Below, one piece after another: positions 9,836 through 22,447 of a DNA stretch of 64,000 nucleotides. The position numbers were made by a program, and so were the translations under genes. The DNA is from Viscum album (taxonomy: Eukaryota; Streptophyta; Magnoliopsida; Santalales; Viscaceae). The notes under the pieces are model-generated. The model was not told where the DNA came from and searched no databases. It was given only the letters and a program-made list of their open reading frames with translations. The stretch covers positions 229,019,591-229,083,590 of the forward strand of contig OY728143.1 of assembly GCA_963277665.1 (NCBI GenBank), written 5' to 3'. How positions within the stretch are numbered: position 1 is the stretch's first letter; each line of letters begins with the position of its first letter.

Positions 9836-12800
9836 ATAAATCATTGGATGCCTAAATTTCAAATATTTTTACAATAAAACATTATTTCTCTTCTTGACAC
9901 ATAATCAATATATTATTCATGAAATTGTATTGGTCATTACTCATCTGTATGACCTATTAAAATTATTTTTAATACTTTTAATGGGGGAAAAGTAAATTAT
10001 ATGACACAAAATTATTTAAACCCATTCTTCCTGTGATGAAAAATGATAACCCGTTAAATATGTTATGAGATAATGGAAAAAACATTTTCACATGAAAGAC
10101 ACAGAAACACTCTGCTCAATAAAAATCAATAAAACTAATAGAAAGAAATTAAATCCCTTTTAGGTGACTCACAGTATCATATTCATAAATCCATTTATAT
10201 TGGGATAACCATACGTTAGAATTAAAATATTATTATTACCTAATGCATTATAGATCTAAAATGAGGGTAAACCTTTTTGAAAGATATATAAGGCTCAAAA
10301 CTGAGAAATAATGGGGTTTATCAGTTTTTATAAGCTATATTAGGATCACCTATGAGAAATAATGGGTATCAACCCTTCGGATAAGATTTATTGGGATCAC
10401 CCATGAGCTATAATGGGGATAAAACCATCATATACTCTATATTAGGATCACCAATTTCATATAGTTCTCACATTAAATTTCATGAGTAGAACACTTTCAT
10501 CATAAAACCCTTTGAAAAACTCTTCTATTCTCAAATGAAAAACTGTTCTGTATAAGAAAATTCCATATAAAAACCTATTTTAAAATCTCAAATACCCAAA
10601 TACCCAAAAAAGAAAACAATTCCATTCATTTAATATAACAAGTATTCTTTATAATGAATTTAAAAATTGAATAATTGTAATAGAATGGAAAATGTATTTT
10701 TCCCCTTGTTTGTTAAGAAAAGAAAATTCTTTTATCATATGTATAAATGTTCCATATGAAATATGTTAAAAAATTCCTTTTTAAACATATCATGAAATTA
10801 AAAATAAAAATAAAATTTCTATTATAATCTTTTTATATATTTATAACTATTTAAAAAATAAAAATATTTATGTGGATAAAATATTTTGAAATTAAATTTA
10901 TGAATATTCAATGTGTCCCAGACCACGTTAAAATATTTGAATCATAATTCACTTGAATTAATAAAATATAAAAAACATTAAATATAATCATAATAATTAA
11001 TTTCATGATATTAGTTCTAAATTGGGCTATATATACACTTCATAAAAGAAGGATGGCATATTATATAAAAATATTTCTCAATGAGAGGAGATTGAGTTGA
11101 TGTCCCTTATATTTTGTATTACTCATAACAAAAATACATTGTCATCTTAAATAATAAACCTATATTAATTATTTAAATTATTTAACCTTTTAATGTTTTT
11201 TAATCATTTCATATCACATATTAATATGATATAACAATTATGTAACTATTTATGTACACATCAGGTATTTTGATGGAATTCGAATATTCAGTCTAAAATG
11301 TCATTGACATTATAAATATAGTGAAAGTGGTCATTAGTTTAACACAAATAGAATAATATTCATTAAATAATAATCACTTTTATAGATCAATTATAATTTA
11401 AAATAAATCCATTATATATGTATATGAATGATTAACTACATTAAAACCATGTAGATGGAATGCCAAACATACAAATGAGTAACGTTTCCATTTTTAAATG
11501 ATCATAATTGAAAAAGTTATTTTCATTTTTTATTTCAATAATTATAATATTATCATTATTACAATAATAATATTTTCATTATACTTATATATATATAAAC
11601 CATCTAATATGGAGATGAAAAATGTATCACTTCTCTTCATGGAGGTGATAATTCACACGTATGCATGAACAATGTTATTATTTTTCTTTGTATGGGATGG
11701 TATGAAAAATTGATATATTATATATTAAAATGGTAAATATATTATTAATATCATATAAAAATTTTAATTCCATAATTATAAACATTATTGAGAAGCTGTG
11801 ATGGAAAAGGAATTTCATCACATCGCGACGGGGTAGTCCTCTGTACACCCGAATGATAACTTCTTTTCCAATTTTTTGGAAGTGGTGATAGAATTAAGTG
11901 GTTTTATTTAAAAAAATTAGATCCTTTTATATTTATGATATTTTTTTATATAATCTAGGATTAATATGATTTTAATCAGTTAAAAGATGAAAAAAATATA
12001 GAAAATTAATTCAAAATATTTCCTTTTATTTGGACATTATCCTTCTCTTAACATTTATTGACACTAAGGGTGGTGTTATGCCTAAAACAAGATCACTATA
12101 ATGTGGGTAGTAATTATAGGATGGTAAATATGAAGTTATTTTCGAAAAATTGGGTTTTAGGGGTGAATAAAATATAATAAGAGGATCCCTTTTCGAAAAT
12201 AGGGATGGCCACATTTAAATTTATTCATAATATTAAATTAAAATAAATTAATTTTCTATCTAAATTGCCTCCAAACTATTTTAATTTAAATTTATTATTT
12301 TTATAGGTAAAAATTTATTCATACAATTAAACTTATACATCTTATGACTAATTTATTCCTTATCATTTTATTTTAATCCTTATTTAACTTCTTCGAATTT
12401 TACTATGGCCACATGGGCTTTTAATCTTTAATGGTTAATATTTTTAATTTAAAATGTCAAACAAAAAATAATTGGTTCATTGATGATCTATTAATCCTTA
12501 AAAAAACATTTAGATTAAATTTCTTTTTTTATTAATTTTTTATCATTTAATAAACTATTATTATTTTTAAAATCGCATTAATTTCAATTTTGATGATATT
12601 TTTTATTTAACTTTTCAAAAATAAACCAACAACTTGGTATATATATATAAACTTTTAAAAATTACCAGTAAAATGTAAATATAATCTATAAAATTAATTT
12701 ATGAAATTAAATAATTCAAATTGTATTTATTTTAATATTTTTTACATCCTTTATTTCATACATCAATTAATTATGCAATTATTACATCACCATTATATCA

Positions 12801-14148
12801 CAATTTACGGTAATTATTTTATAAGTTCAAAATTATTAATAAATCACCCGAAAGTTGATAAATTTTTTTAATTTGAAATTATTATTTATATAAGAATATA
12901 TATTCTAAATAACGTTATATGAAAAATGTTTTAGTTATTAAAAATTAAGTATGACAACTTTGAGATTCATTCAAATAGAATACTATAAAGGGATTAAAGT
13001 AATCCATGTTTCTCCATGAAGTATTGAAATTTGAACAAAGAATTATTATTTATAAAATAAATCATTCAATAAAATTTTAACTAGTGTTAGGGTAATTTTC
13101 TGATATTAATAATATTATTTTTAACCTTAATTAACAGATTTACCTTTAACTGAGTTAATAAAAAATAATTTTAAAAGTAACCATTCATAATGTCCAAAAC
13201 TAAAAAAGGACTATTTAGTAAATTTGCAACCATTGATTCCAATTATCGAATATATTTTTATTTATTAATAACCCATAATTAGAAAAAATTTCATTTAATA
13301 TTATTCCCATTGTCAGGATGAGAAAATATGTTATTAAAGTGAAAACATTCTAAAGTGTGAAATGTTTTTATATCCAAACTCAATGTGAAATTAATTTCAA
13401 TGAACTAGTATGGAATAAATGATAAAAAAATTAACAAAAAATACATTTAAACTAATCTAAAATATAATTTATCTCTATAAATTAATTACACAAATAAATG
13501 TTTTTCAAATACATTTGAGTAATTTTCACTATTCATTAAAACATGAAACATATCGGAAAAATATAAAAAAGATGATGAAATTAAATATTTCTATTTCTAT
13601 TCAAAATATGAATAGTATTTGTCCCAAATAAAATTTATAAAGGTTTAAATAGATATATTTAAGAACCAGGGCACCCTAAAAAGGTGCTAACTCTGCCTTT
13701 TTTTGAAAACAAATTTTATGCCTAAAATTTGATTTATTTATATAGCATTTATATAAAACATATAAGATGAATTTTAATAATTATACTGAATATATTATAT
13801 ATATATACATTTAATAAATATAATCCAAAAAGATTAATTTGTTTATTTATTTACATAGAACAAACTTGGGTACATTTAAATAGTTTTTCCAAAAAACATT
13901 TCCATTTTTTTTAAAAAGGGTTTTATTTTCCTTTAAAATTAACCGGTCACCAAATAATTAATTATATATACTTGTTTAGACCATATTTTCCTAATTAAAT
14001 TAATTTTCTTCATTCCCTCCATTCTAGAGGCTTGGTTATAATGGTATCATTTAAATAATAATATTTCGTTTCTCATTTAAGCTCGACGTTGTATATCATA
14101 TACACTATCCAACATAGAATTTATATTTTTAAAACCAACGATATTACA
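9836..14148 (-). repeat. 3' LTR of element C (diverged, left edge approximate)
   Basis: It aligns by eye with 26449-30775: shared words include ACATTTTCACATGAAA, AAAATATTTGAATCATAA and CATTTAAATAATAATATTT, in the same order and similar spacing. It also follows the order of the A solo LTR, for example CTATCCAACATAGAA against CTATCGAACATAGAA near the right end. The right end is GATATTACA, a decayed form of GATGTTACA. The first 200 bases or so could not be aligned. It has no gene. Confidence 0.65.
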
Positions 14149-15762
14149 TATTCCATAATTTTGGAAATTATAACCTCATTATTTTAAATTTGTGATTTGT
14201 AACTATGGTTTTACCTTTCAAAATACATTTATTAAAATCCTACATCAAATAATTGATTAATAAAAAATCTACTTTATAAGAATGAGAGTGAAGTATGATC
14301 GTTACTATGATAATAAATACTAGGGTTTCATGTTGGAATGCATGGAAATAAAATTGAAAACTATCTATCATGTTCTAATGTAGAGTGATAGAGAATATAG
14401 TCATGAGAAAGTTAACAATCACAATAAAATAAATATGTGATGGGTTAGAAGGTCAATGATTTCATAGTAAGAGAACTAAACGTATAATTTTTAATTAAAA
14501 AATACTTTTAAAAGTGTTGAGGAATTATTTTAATACATGTAATATGAAAATAATTAATCATATTATCTTTCAAATTAGAGTTTCAACAATTAATCTATCT
14601 CCACCAAAAACACGTCATTTCCCCAAATGATTAGTATTCATGATGAATTTGTCACCCCTTAATCTCCTGAATAAACTTTTATAGAATCAAATAATCCAAA
14701 AAAGATAAAATATAAATTTATAATGTATTTATAAATTATCCACAATGAAATTTGTTAGTAAAAAATAATATAATTCCCCTTAAAGAAAAAAAACTTATAT
14801 AACTAAAAACAACTTAAATCTCTAAAATTGAAAATTTAATCCCAAAGATCAACATAAACCATTGAAAAATAACTATCGCTAAAATTAAAAACAATCCAAG
14901 ATAAGAATGAAACAGAATATTCTGATTGATTTGATAACATAGTTTTCAAACATAAATTTTAACATTTATCATCAAATAACATCAATCGCTGTTAAGGTCT
15001 TGTACCAAAAATGATATTTCCTAAATAACATAATCTATAAGATATTATTATTAGTTCCATAAATAACAATAACCACCATAAATTCAGAATAAAATCGTAG
15101 ATTATCCAAAATTCTAATTAAACATTCACTTATCATAAAACTATCATAATATTCAGTTTACCTTGACCATATAGGGTTCCTAAAATTGTGAATGTCTTCT
15201 AAAATAACATTAATCACTTAATCACCAAATAACATTCCTATCATAAGGATATATATTTGATAAATCAAATTCTAAAAAAATATATCAATTCCTCATCCAT
15301 CAAATCATTTAACTATAATGAAAAATACATACTAACTCAGAATTCACGTAGGCTAGTGGTAGGCGATACACCCTCATCGCCCCTAAATTATGGGTTTAAA
15401 ACATGGGGCCTTACAATACATGTTGTTTTATCACCCATAACACATGTTATCCTTTTATTAAAATGTATTAAAATAAACCTTTGAAAAATCTAAAAAATTG
15501 ATAAATACCCTAAATAACCATAATATATTTTAACATCATTTATATTCTCATTCCTTTTATTTTCTATAGAAAAAAATTTTAATCCTTATTTACCTAAAAA
15601 ATTACTGTCTCCATAAATACCATTAATCACTAAAAAATTTCATATCCTAAAAGATTCAAAATGGGTTTCTAGGAAAGTGAATTTATGATCAACAAGAAAA
15701 TAATATACCCAAGATGATATCCATAACTCTTAACAAAATATCATAATCTACAAGGTTTTCTA
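14149..15762 (-). mobile_element. Internal region of element C (non-coding, D-like)
   Basis: It begins at the polypurine side; the decayed TTCCATAATTTTGG stands where D has TTCCCCCCTTAAG. It then parallels the D internal region over about 1 kb: AGAGTTTCAAC with ATAATCCAAAAAAGAT, GATAACATAGTTTTC, and CATATAGGGTTCC...GTGAATGTCTTC. There is no long reading frame. A tRNA-like head lies at 15351-15410. Element B interrupts the region at 15763. Confidence 0.65.
15345..15420 (+). other. Possible tRNA-derived SINE head or tRNA relic
   Basis: GGCTAGTGGTAGGCG resembles an A box, and GGGTTTAAAACATGG about 40 bases later resembles a B box (GGTTCGAANCC) whose CpG has decayed. The spacing suits an RNA polymerase III promoter. 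It interrupts the similarity between C and D here. No cloverleaf can be folded confidently and no tail or target duplication was identified, so the call is tentative. Confidence 0.35.
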
Positions 15763-16271
15763 TGTCACGACTCGTCCCTCGGGGCCTATATCATGACTAC
15801 CCCAAGCCCGTCTTCCATAGGCCAGGGGCTGGCGACTAGCACCAAAGGCATAAATCCCTAAACTGGGAAGGCATTCCCTTTATAGCAGTAAAAAAACAAT
15901 AGAGTATGAAACGGGAAGTAAAACACTAAGTGAAACTGTATATAAAAGAGGGTTAAGAAAGTAAAGGGGCCAGAAATACAATCCCAAAAGTAAAGTAGAA
16001 TACAACTGAAAAGTTATTACAACTGCAGATGTAAAATAGAAACTACTGAGTTCTTCTCCGGGATTCCCACCTGAAGGGTAGGTACAGATGGCCTCCTCAG
16101 CACCCCAAGTTTGTCTGTCCACTCCATGTACGTCTCTCCAAGTGGTCCAATTCCGGGTACCATCCAGCTCTACAACCCTATACCATGATCATCGATGTCC
16201 ATCGTCTACAACCAACACAACAAGGTTCGGGCAAAGCCTTTGTAGGGGTGAGTATAATGACACTCAATAGG

Positions 16272-16292
16272 GACCCTGAGACCCTCAGGGTC
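16272..16292. repeat. Perfect 9-bp hairpin in B 3' LTR
   Basis: GACCCTGAG, loop ACC, CTCAGGGTC. The other LTR has the decayed counterpart GACCCCGAGACCATCAAG near 22963, so the perfect stem is either ancestral and lost there or local. Its position near the LTR's 3' end on the - strand could place it in the leader RNA. Confidence 0.7.
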
Positions 16293-16559
16293 TCACAATA
16301 TCTAACCAAGATAGACCAAAAAGAAAGATTCAATCACGAAGTATCAACCAACCCAACTTAGGTATATGCCCATACATATACCTAAGTGATCAATCACAGT
16401 CTGACTCCAACTCTCGAGCCCAAGAACAACCCATTCCCCAAAAGAAGTAAAGTAAATCATCTCGATAATATCGAATGAAAGTCAAGACTCAGATCACATA
16501 GGTATACATCTTTTGTAGAGTGATTGAGACGATCAGATGTAGTCACTGATTTATCAAAG

Positions 16560-16975
16560 TTGTCAGACCCACATAGGATATAGGACCAACTAAGATTTAG
16601 AACCCACACTGGATACAAGACCGGCTATTCTAGAGTGATATAGATGATCAGATGTAGTCACTAATTTGTCTAAGTAGTCAACCCACACAGGATACAGGAC
16701 CAGCTAAGCGGTCAGACCCACACAGGATATAGGACCAGATATTCTGTCGGACCCACACAAGATACAAAAACAGAAGTCAGAACTGTTAGACCCATGAAGG
16801 ATCCAGAACAGTAGTCATTGCTGCCGAACCCACGGAGGATTCTAGTTCAGTAGTCATCATTGTCGAACCCACGGAGGATTCTGGTTTAGTATTCATTGAT
16901 GTCTAACCCACGATGTATTCTGGTTCATTATTCATCGATGTCGAACCCATGGAGAATTCTGGATCAGTAGTTATC
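16560..16975. repeat. Short tandem repeats in B 3' LTR
   Basis: Two arrays lie side by side. The first has variants of CAGACCCACACAGGATACAGG, spaced about 35-60 bases. The second has variants of CGAACCCACGGAGGATTCTGG, about 40 bases each, separated by CAGTAGTCAT. They degrade into one another, implying one ancestral unit. The copy in the other LTR is at 23245-23710 with different unit numbers. Confidence 0.85.
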
Positions 16976-17329
16976 GCTTCTAGCTCTAGGGTTCCCGCAC
17001 ACAGCACGCTTGAATCCGATAGGGTCCACTCCTCGGTCCAACTGTTGATACATCAACTATCACTAAATACTAAGCTTATGTATCCCATAGTTCTGTATCA
17101 TCATAAGAACGCAACGCGATAGACAACACATCAATCGGACGTCCGGTCTGAGAGTTATTGGCATTTTCGTTCCAGGGGCTAGGTTGGATTTACGCTCGAT
17201 CCAAACCCGGCCATTTTCCAAATTTTTCCAAAACTCACTTAGATTATCCCAAAATGACCTCCTTGTTGCGGGGATCTGAGTTTCGCATATGATACATCGA
17301 TCGGACGCGCGATCTAGAAGTTATTCGCA

Positions 17330-18080
17330 TTTAAGCAAAGTCGGGCCCAGCCCATCAAGCCTAGTGGGCTGGCGGGTCGGCCCGGCCATGCTTGGCGGGT
17401 CCGACCCAGCTGGGGGTCGGCCTGACCTAGTGGGGTGCGGCCCACCTGTGGACCTAGCCCACACTACGGGCTGGTCTGGTTCGCCTAGCGGTGTCACCCC
17501 TCCTCTACCCGGTCGGCCGTAGCCGTCTAGTTCAGCCTGGCGCACGTGGCCCGCGTTGCAGGCCGCGGTTCTCCTCACATGGCGCCTGTGGGTGCCGCAG
17601 TTCTCTAGCCCGGCTGGTAAGCAGCCAACCGGTTCGTCCAGCCGAGCGGCCCGTGGATGCTGGTCGTGTCTCCTCCGCACTGCGCCTGCGGGGGCCACAG
17701 TTTTCCAGCCCGGTCGGCAGGCGGCCGGTCGGTTTCTCCAGCCAATGGGTCCGCAGATGCAGGCTGCGGTCTCCCTCCACGCGGTGCCTGCAGGCACCGT
17801 GGTCTTCCAGCGGGATGGCTGGTCGTCCGACTGCTCATCCCGTTGTCCGGTCCCACAGCGCCCTTCTTGGTCATCCGCCTCCGCACCTCCACCGCGGCAC
17901 GATGGCACCGAGTTTCTTCTCGCCCCCCCCCCCCCCCCCCCCGTCCGCGGTTCCACTTCGGCGCGGTGCGACGACACCGCGCACGTTCGGCTATGCCTCC
18001 AACGTCAACCAAAAGAGACTCAATGGAGGGACGTCGGGCCGTGTTTTTTTGGCCCACGCCCTCCATGTTAGATGATATCA
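17330..18080. other. CpG-rich block in B 3' LTR
   Basis: A sharp change from AT-rich DNA to GC-rich sequence full of CGGCC, GGCCGG and CCGCGG words. A run of 20 C lies at 17923-17942. It produces long overlapping open frames on both strands with Arg, Pro, Gly and Ala bias, none resembling a protein family. The matching block in the other LTR is at 24060-24900. It may be part of the B promoter or leader, or captured DNA. Confidence 0.85.
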
Positions 18081-19596
18081 ATTGGCCACCATCGAAGAAG
18101 GAGGATATAATTCATACGTAGAAAGAATTCAAATTTCCCCTACCTCAATTTGAAGTATGTTGTCGAAGTCGCTAAAAGAGGGTGGATGTCGATTTTGTTG
18201 ACGTCGAGAAGCATCTGAGGATGAAGCGTCTTTGACATTCCTCATGGTAGGCCCCTTTTCTTATGGCTTGGATGAATATTGTAGACAGTATCGACGTTCT
18301 TCGGATGAGAATTCTTCGTTAGAATATGTCATCCTTCCAAGAGTTCTCCCAGGCTCTCCAATTAATAAACGCCAAACCCCCAAAATAAAACAAAAGCCTC
18401 CCTCTAATTTTAATATTGCCATGCATTTCAAATGAATTCAAAAGAATTCATAAAACTACAAATTAATTAATTAATTATGGGATCTCAATTAATTAATTAA
18501 TCGGTTTTGGCACTTTAATGAGAGAAGGTGGGAGGTGAGAGATTCAACATTAGAAATGGGAGAGTTGGAATTTTAAGAGACTCTCCTCAATTAAAAGATA
18601 GGTACATGGGTGTTCAAGGGGATTTTAAGGGGGTTGAGCTTCTATGGACCCCACCACATAAAATCCTCCCAAGGGAGGTTATGTGGGGGTGGGCCCCACC
18701 TCCAAATTCCCTTTAGAGTATTTAACCACCACCTACATAAAATTATGCCACACATAATTTTTATTTAATTTATTATGATTCCCCAAAATTAACTTCTGCT
18801 CTCGACAAAACGCAACTGCGGTAAAGGTCCCCTTAAGCGAATATCGGCGCTGCGAGTTCATCGGTGTCCTCAGATTTCAATTCCAAGCACCGGTTCAAAA
18901 TATATAAAATCCTGCTCGTACGTTTACTGAACGTACCCGAACTAAACTTTAGAAATTTATTATCAGTCACCCTCAACCCGTGCCGGTTGAGGTTAGGATC
19001 TTCATAAGTGAAACACGCCCCAAAGAACCCAACAATACACTCATATTTTTAATCCAAGTTATTGTTTAGATGTTATGAATCTTACAATAAAATAATTGTA
19101 AATTAATTATTTTATTTGCGGCCAAAAACTAACTCTTTCTGGTGGCCCGTGCCAGCCAAATTTAGTATCTTCTTAAATAAAGCATGCCCTCATCAATTCA
19201 TCCATATTCTCAGATTTTTAATCCAAGTTACTGTTTTTGAGTTATAAGAATTTTAAAAATAAAATAATTTATTTAATTACTTTATTTACAGTTATGCCAT
19301 TTTTGGGTTTTCTCACAGGAGGCCCACGCCGACTAAACATAAGTCACGCCTAGAGTAAACCCGTCATCCTGAGAGCAACGGTGGCCTCAGATTTCTGATT
19401 TGAGTAACCTTTTAAGATTTATTCCACTTTTTTCAAGAAAACTGCATACACTTGCTAATTTAAGCTTAAAAAAATTTTGACGGATCATTCCGGGCACTCC
19501 GGGCCTCGTAATCACGCGCTGTCAAAAATTTCGGATTCATAAAATTTCTAAGTTTTTATAAAAAAAAATTTACAACGGAATTTCTGGGTCTTTACA

Positions 19597-19609
19597 TTCT
19601 ATCCACCTC
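19597..19609 (-). other. Polypurine tract of element B
   Basis: On the - strand TGAGGTGGATAGAA precedes TGTAAAGACCC, the start of the 3' LTR. It is the expected plus-strand primer, less pure than the tract of A. Confidence 0.75.
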
Positions 19610-19625
19610 AGGGCTTTACGTCCCC

Positions 19626-19975
19626 GTAAGCTACAACTCGAACTTAGGAAACAAATGGGGGTACTAAGCACGAATCTAAGCCTCCCACTCCCATGTGCTC
19701 TTCTGGAGGTTCTCTTGCTGCCAAAAGATGCACACCAGAGGTATCAAACGTCCATATTGGACCTACTGATATCGATCCTCAATCTCTACTAGAACCTCCA
19801 TGAATGTTTCCCCATCATCAATGTCCAGCTCGCCATGGCCGATGATGTGGGATGGGCCATGCACGTTTCTCTTCAGGTGGGATATGTGGAAGACTTCGTG
19901 TGCCCGGTGCAACTGTGGAGGAAGAGATAAGCGATAAGCCACCTCACCTACTCTGCTGGGGACCTGGAAAAGGTC
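19626..19975 (-). pseudogene. pol: Element B integrase C-terminus and chromodomain
   Basis: On the - strand the text reads RVGEVAYRLSLPP, AHEVFHISHLKRN, then IPLVCIFWQQ, STWEWEA and YPHLF. This is the GPY/F-side end of a gypsy integrase followed by the chromodomain end. Stops interrupt it (after IEDRYQ, WEA and IRA). The polypurine tract follows within about 50 bases, as in element A. It joins directly to integrase N-terminal sequence, so the catalytic core between them has been deleted. Confidence 0.85.
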
Positions 19976-20300
19976 TGATTAATTGCGGGCATAACTTTCC
20001 ACCTTGTCCAAAACTCCGTAGAACTTGTCAAGGTGAGACCAGTAGAAAGATGTGGTCGCCACCAGAGGTCTCCATCTCCTATATGTATGTGGAAGACCTA
20101 TCATGAAGTCCATGGATATCATATCCCTCTTCCACTTTGGGACCTCTAAAGGTTGAACCAAGCCTACTGGTTCCTGATGCTCCGCCTTCCGTTACTGACA
20201 AGTGAGGCATCGAGAGACAAATTTCTCTACTGCCTTCTTCATACTTGGCCACCAGTGCTTTCATCGAAGGTCCTGGAACATCTTCGCCACTCCTGGATGT
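19976..20300 (-). pseudogene. pol: Element B integrase N-terminus (catalytic core lost)
   Basis: On the - strand the zinc-finger part and following linker can be read as MKKAVEKFVSRCLTCQ and [19 protein letters not shown]. The latter includes the first catalytic Asp in its usual SMDF context. Frames shift between the pieces. After about 60 further codons the sequence jumps to the C-terminal part, so the second Asp and the Glu of the triad are absent. Confidence 0.85.
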
Positions 20301-20389
20301 ACCACTAATGGGGATGTGTGAAACTCCCTCAACACTTCCTCCTGAAGTGACACTAACACCTTAGTACGTCCTCTGAAAAGGTTGAAGTG

Positions 20390-20779
20390 CTCCCCACCTT
20401 CAGAAAAACCATTAGGTGTTTGTCATGTGGATATCTAAGCATATCGTGTCTCGCAGTCAGGGTCCCCATGTTGTGCCTCCCTAACTCGCTGAAGAAGTGG
20501 TGTAGTGACTATAAGAGACTTAAGGAAGGCTTCTCCATCTCTATCCTCAAAGCATATCTGCAACGCAGCCAACTGCTCTGTCACCTCTCCTAGTAGCTGA
20601 ACGCCTGATCTCGTTTTGAGAGCCTCTACTACAATGCTCCCCTTCCCAAAAGTATAGAATATCTCAAAATCATAGTCCTGGAGGAACACAAGCCATCGAT
20701 GTTGTCTCGGGTTCAGGTCCTTCTTATGAGAAGACACACCTGAAACTATTGAGATCAGAGTAAACCATAAACCGTTCAC
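20390..20779 (-). pseudogene. pol: Element B RNase H end and connection region
   Basis: The - strand frame 20779-20435 (114 codons) has KKDLNPRQHRWLVFLQDYDF, the conserved last helix of gypsy RNase H, then the degenerate counterpart of the HPGKANVVADALSR motif (FGKGSIVVEALKTR). A linker ends in LLQRVREAQHGDPD, as usual before the integrase zinc finger. The upstream RNase H core is not recognisable. Confidence 0.82.
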
Positions 20780-21597
20780 TCAAATAACTATGAACGAGAC
20801 TAGCCAAAAGTAAAGAACTCGAGTACACCCTTCTTCACCTAAGTTTTACGAGAGATACCAAGATTTATCCCTTGCCGAGAAGAGAAATCTGGTCTCATCC
20901 CCTAGATGAACCACATTTTTTACCTAATATAGTCAATCCTCACATGAACGGTATTATTTCTTTCCTTGGATGACGTCGTAAGGCCTCGATGATACTGCCA
21001 TGATATCCAACCGTCACTCACGCCTCCAAGGGTTGAGTCACACTGTCGGCATCAGTGTGTGATCATTGGGTCTTATCCAGTAAGAATATAGAATGTGAGG
21101 GTCATGTCAGTGGTTTTTAATCGGAACCTCTCAGTATTAACCACACAAAAAGGCAGAAAAAAAAACGCCATAAGGACAAGTGCCTTTTATTACTGCATCC
21201 CAAAGTACAAAGACACAAAGGAACAAAAAAATGACATCAACGAAGCTAGAAACGTCAAGAACAAATTTTTTTATGCCTGGATCTAGCCCCACTCCTATCC
21301 ACCTGCTCCCGAAGCTCGAGGTGAACTGTCTAGGGGTGGTGGTAGTAGTGCTCAATGATCCTGACCACCATTCCTTGAAGGACCTGCTCCACTTCCTCAT
21401 CCATCGCTCGACTGATGGTCAAGCTCCTGTAATTTCCTCTGTCTGGGTGGCTCCTCTAATGCCTGATGATCAACTGTGCGGAGAGTCGGATAGTCACGCA
21501 CTATGTTACCTAATTCCCTTCAGGAATAACAGACAATTCTATGTTCAAAGTTCCCCTGGCCTCAGGTTCCCCGCACCCCCATTGCCACATCTTAGGG
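20780..21597 (-). other. Element B internal stretch without recognised domain
   Basis: Protease and reverse transcriptase would be expected here but need more than 1.5 kb; only about 0.8 kb is present and no motif of either is visible. The - strand near 21430-21300 reads DEEVEQVLQGMVVRIIEHYY, of unknown identity, followed by a T-rich stretch with stops. It is best read as a deletion scar plus unrelated sequence. Confidence 0.5.
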
Positions 21598-22010
21598 TCA
21601 TCTAACATTAGATCTAACCCTCTTGTGCCATCGTTTCATCTGCCTATTTCCTTCTACAGATGACTCGGCTACTGTCAGAAATCCATGCTGCAAGAGCAGC
21701 AGCTCCTGAGCATGCACAGAGCATAGAGTCACTGGTACAAACTCTGCCCTGAAAAGACCCTCGATGTTTCCCCAGGTGAGGGTTGCCTCATCATAAAACT
21801 GGAGCATCAAGCTCCTCCACCTCTCAACTACTCCTTGAAAGAGACTAATAGCAAGGTACACCATAAAGTCAGTTGGTTTCCCAACTGTGTGAAAAACTCA
21901 TTCTACAAACTCCATCTTGCACCCGACCATCTGAAAATATGTCTCACCTCGAAAACTTGGTGGCCTCTTTCACAGGAACCCATGAAATGCACTCAAGCGG
22001 TGCTCAACCT
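21598..22010 (-). pseudogene. gag: Element B gag fragment
   Basis: The - strand frame 21864-21598 contains the retrotransposon-gag signature: FMVYLAISLFQGVVERWRS, TLTWGNIEGLFRAEFVP, and LLLQHGFLTVAES. Upstream, the start of the domain can be read through a stop (FRGETYFQMVGCKMEFVE). No zinc knuckle follows. The stretch 22011-22435 before the primer site is leader with no frame of note. Confidence 0.8.
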
Positions 22011-22435
22011 CTATTTATAGGGCTAGTAGAAACGGTATCTTGACGGTTAGTGGTAACGCTGGTACATTCGATGTGATGGGGACCTACACTGAGGCCTCGC
22101 CGCTCGGTTGGCTACCATCACACTCTCCACTCGGAACCCGCGCTGACTGACTAAGTGAAGACATCCTAAAAAATAGGTGTGCCACGGTCAAAACAATATA
22201 CCTGGTGAGCTGACTCAAAGTAATCACAAATAAATCTTTTCAAAATAAATACACATGCAATCAGTGTTTTTCGTGCACTGAGTTTGAAATCAGTAGCTAG
22301 GGTCCCTGTATATGGATACGTCGGCCACTGCACCAACACTGGATTCCCTAAACTAAATAACACACTTAGTACCCTTAAGAATATTTCTTCACAGAAATAA
22401 ATATTAGAGTCCTGAGTTCGGTGGTACAACTGACT

Positions 22436-22447
22436 CCTCTGATACCA
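22436..22447 (-). other. Primer-binding site of element B
   Basis: On the - strand TGGTATCAGAGG lies three bases inside the LTR end (GTCGTGACA). It matches the initiator tRNA-Met site at 11 of 12 bases and is the best-preserved primer site in the window. Confidence 0.9.

Larger units (their letters stand above)
15763..19596 (-). repeat. 3' LTR of element B (3,834 bp)
   Basis: On the + strand it runs from TGTCACGACTCG to GGGTCTTTACA. It contains a 9-bp hairpin (16272-16292), short tandem repeats (16560-16975), a CpG-rich block (17330-18080) with a 20-C run, and a pair of inverted AATTAATT tracts (18461-18501). Overlapping frames in the CpG-rich block occur on both strands and are composition artefacts. 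It aligns with 22451-26423. Confidence 0.92.

Noticed and set aside
16560..16975. CRISPR-like alternating repeats
   Set aside because: Repeat units are imperfect, spacers are themselves repetitive, they sit inside an LTR, and the genome is plant.
17321..18121. Long overlapping open frames (60-218 codons) on both strands
   Set aside because: They lie in the CpG-rich block of the B LTR, overlap in all frames, show Arg/Pro/Gly/Ala bias only, and are not conserved as proteins in the matching block at 24060-24900.
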